Shown here: one piece after another, positions 63,001 through 64,000 of the stretch
Layout of the letters: every line of letters begins with the position of its first letter
Numbering within the stretch: position 1 is the first letter of the stretch
Source of the DNA: Pontederia crassipes
Taxonomy: Eukaryota > Streptophyta > Magnoliopsida > Commelinales > Pontederiaceae
Length of the DNA stretch: 64,000 bases
NCBI GenBank assembly: GCA_030549335.1
Contig: CM060196.1
Span: 68,542,639-68,606,638, forward strand
Direction: 5' to 3'
Position numbers and translations under genes: made by a program
The notes under the pieces: generated by a model
The model's database searches: none
What the model saw: only the letters and a program-made list of their open reading frames with translations
Told to the model about the DNA's origin: nothing

Positions 63001-64000
63001 ATATTATCCATTTATAACTTAGAAATATGACTGAACAAGTACATGTTAAGGCAGAAAGTACAGGATCATGTAATAAATTAACTTATATCTCAAACCATTT
63101 AGATCCCAAAAAGTACATGAGCAAATTATAAATTAACATTTAGAAAGTACATGAGCACGTTATAAATTAACCTGCATGAATCATCAGCAAAGGATCTTTT
63201 TGCAGCGTCAGCTTCCTCTTTCCTATTTATTGGCAGAACAAATGGATCACGATGTGCAAGAGCAGCAGCAATTGTTAATGCTGGGTCTAGGCATTGGAAT
63301 ATAACTCCAACGAGTAACATCTTTCCAATATTTGGATCCAGTGGCAGTGTACAAAGATGCCTTCCTGCATCAGTTAAAAGAAAATTTAAGTAGTCAACTA
63401 AGATACTTCATGTGCCCAACAAAAACTGTAAACAAGATAATGTGATCACAAATTTTCTATACTAAATTTCTATCATGATACTACACACCAAGAGGAGTGA
63501 GTTCTTCCATTTCATCTAGTGCCCCAATTGTCTTTAGAAGTACGATTGCATTGTTAACAGATAGGGGATCAGGTGGCTGAAGAGCCTTGGACAAAAATGT
63601 TGCAATTGCTCCAAGCTGAAGACTTTTGATATTAAGACATAACTCTTGCAACGGAGTTCTAAGAATTTCAGGCAATTGATACTGAGGCATGGCATCATGG
63701 ATGACTTTCGGGTAAAGCCTATAGCATACACCAGGTTGAACTCGTCCTGCACGCCCACGTCTCTGTAAATGTAGCCAAACAGTTGGAACAGCAGACAAGA
63801 TTTTTATTTGGCACAAAATTATAATTATGAGAAAACTAATATACCTGATGTGCTGAAGCCTTTGATATCCATGATGGTAATAGGCATGCCAATTTATTCA
63901 GAGCATCATAACTAGTTTCCTTTGCCTTTCCACAATCCACCACATACACAACATCATCTATGGTGATACTACTTTCAGCTATGTTAGTTGCTAGAACAAT
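60048..64000 (-). CDS. DExH-box RNA helicase (DHX36/DExH1-like), 3' part
   Basis: Six exons run 64000-63845 (cut by the window edge), 63762-63489, 63364-63172, 61907-61721, 60875-60507 and 60179-60048. All have GT-AG borders and consistent phase to the stop. The first exon holds helicase motif V ([14 protein letters not shown]). Motif VI ([10 protein letters not shown]) spans the first intron. The HA2 region ([18 protein letters not shown]...[19 protein letters not shown]...[16 protein letters not shown]) and the OB-fold region ([81 protein letters not shown]) follow. The protein ends [29 protein letters not shown]. This is the arrangement of the plant DExH1/DExH3 group, 3'-to-5' RNA helicases related to DHX36. 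DExH1 seems the closest by its C-terminus, but I leave the symbol open. Motifs I-IV and the start lie outside the window. Confidence 0.93.
62214..62763. mobile_element. MITE-like insertion in a helicase intron
   Basis: Inside the 1.26-kb intron (61908-63171) the left end TTGTTATAATTGTTTTCC...GTAGGATCGTAAGAG is mirrored on the right by, reverse-complemented, TTGTTAGAATTCCCATTGGG followed by ATAGTAAGATCTTACGATC. The interior is AT-rich. A related phrase (GTTGTCAGGATCCTAATTCG followed by GATAGTAAGATCTTATGATC) occurs at about 45172, inside the TRIM block. No TSD was resolved. Confidence 0.45.

Overview
This window is plant nuclear DNA. The protein genes are split by GT-AG introns, the products are plant families (short-tailed LRR receptor-like proteins, a DUF810/UNC-13-like protein, ARPC2B, cyanase, a DExH RNA helicase), and most of the rest is transposons, many nested inside one another. 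The GC-rich 5' exons of the UNC-13-like and cyanase genes against AT-rich surroundings suggest a monocot. That is an inference, and no species can be named from the sequence alone.

Layout. 1-22 kb is a receptor-like protein (RLP) cluster on the minus strand. It holds two full-length copies (1: 233-3101, with a probable frameshift in its signal peptide; 2: 4621-6969, intact), promoter and N-terminal scraps of a further copy (8.8-9.3 kb), and a third copy (13105-21823) cut into three pieces by a CACTA transposon (TSD TAT) and an LTR retrotransposon (degenerate 5-bp TSD). A foldback Mutator-like element with a perfect 9-bp TSD lies at 7620-8760, and a 5'-truncated LINE lies at 10.35-12.96 kb. 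A probable gene-capturing TIR element (22.77-23.69 kb) carries a broken exon of NAD-dependent glycerol-3-phosphate dehydrogenase. 24476-27954 is a complete five-exon UNC-13-like gene (minus strand, 1009 aa).

30211-47350 is a single old Copia retrotransposon swollen to about 17 kb. A ~3-kb solo LTR sits in its integrase, with a second ~3-kb solo LTR nested inside that one (TSD AACAA). A 6.5-kb block of tandem, then inverted, TRIM-like units sits in its RNase H region, and a Tourist-type MITE (TSD TTA) lies just beyond. In each case removing the insert plus one TSD copy restores the Copia reading frame. Two long ATT microsatellites lie at 42.5 and 47.5 kb.

47.85-64 kb is gene-rich. It holds a plant-specific MG(x)FFGCFG / KKVTFDLNV protein (plus strand), the Arp2/3 subunit ARPC2B (minus, ten exons, 364 aa), cyanase (plus, four exons, 172 aa) and the 3' part of a DExH-box RNA helicase running off the right edge (minus). 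These genes share no pathway: RLPs act in surface signalling, the UNC-13-like protein probably in membrane trafficking, ARPC2B in actin nucleation, cyanase in cyanate detoxification and the helicase in RNA remodelling. The striking content is the layered transposon record, datable by nesting order. I found no credible new defence or biosynthetic system.
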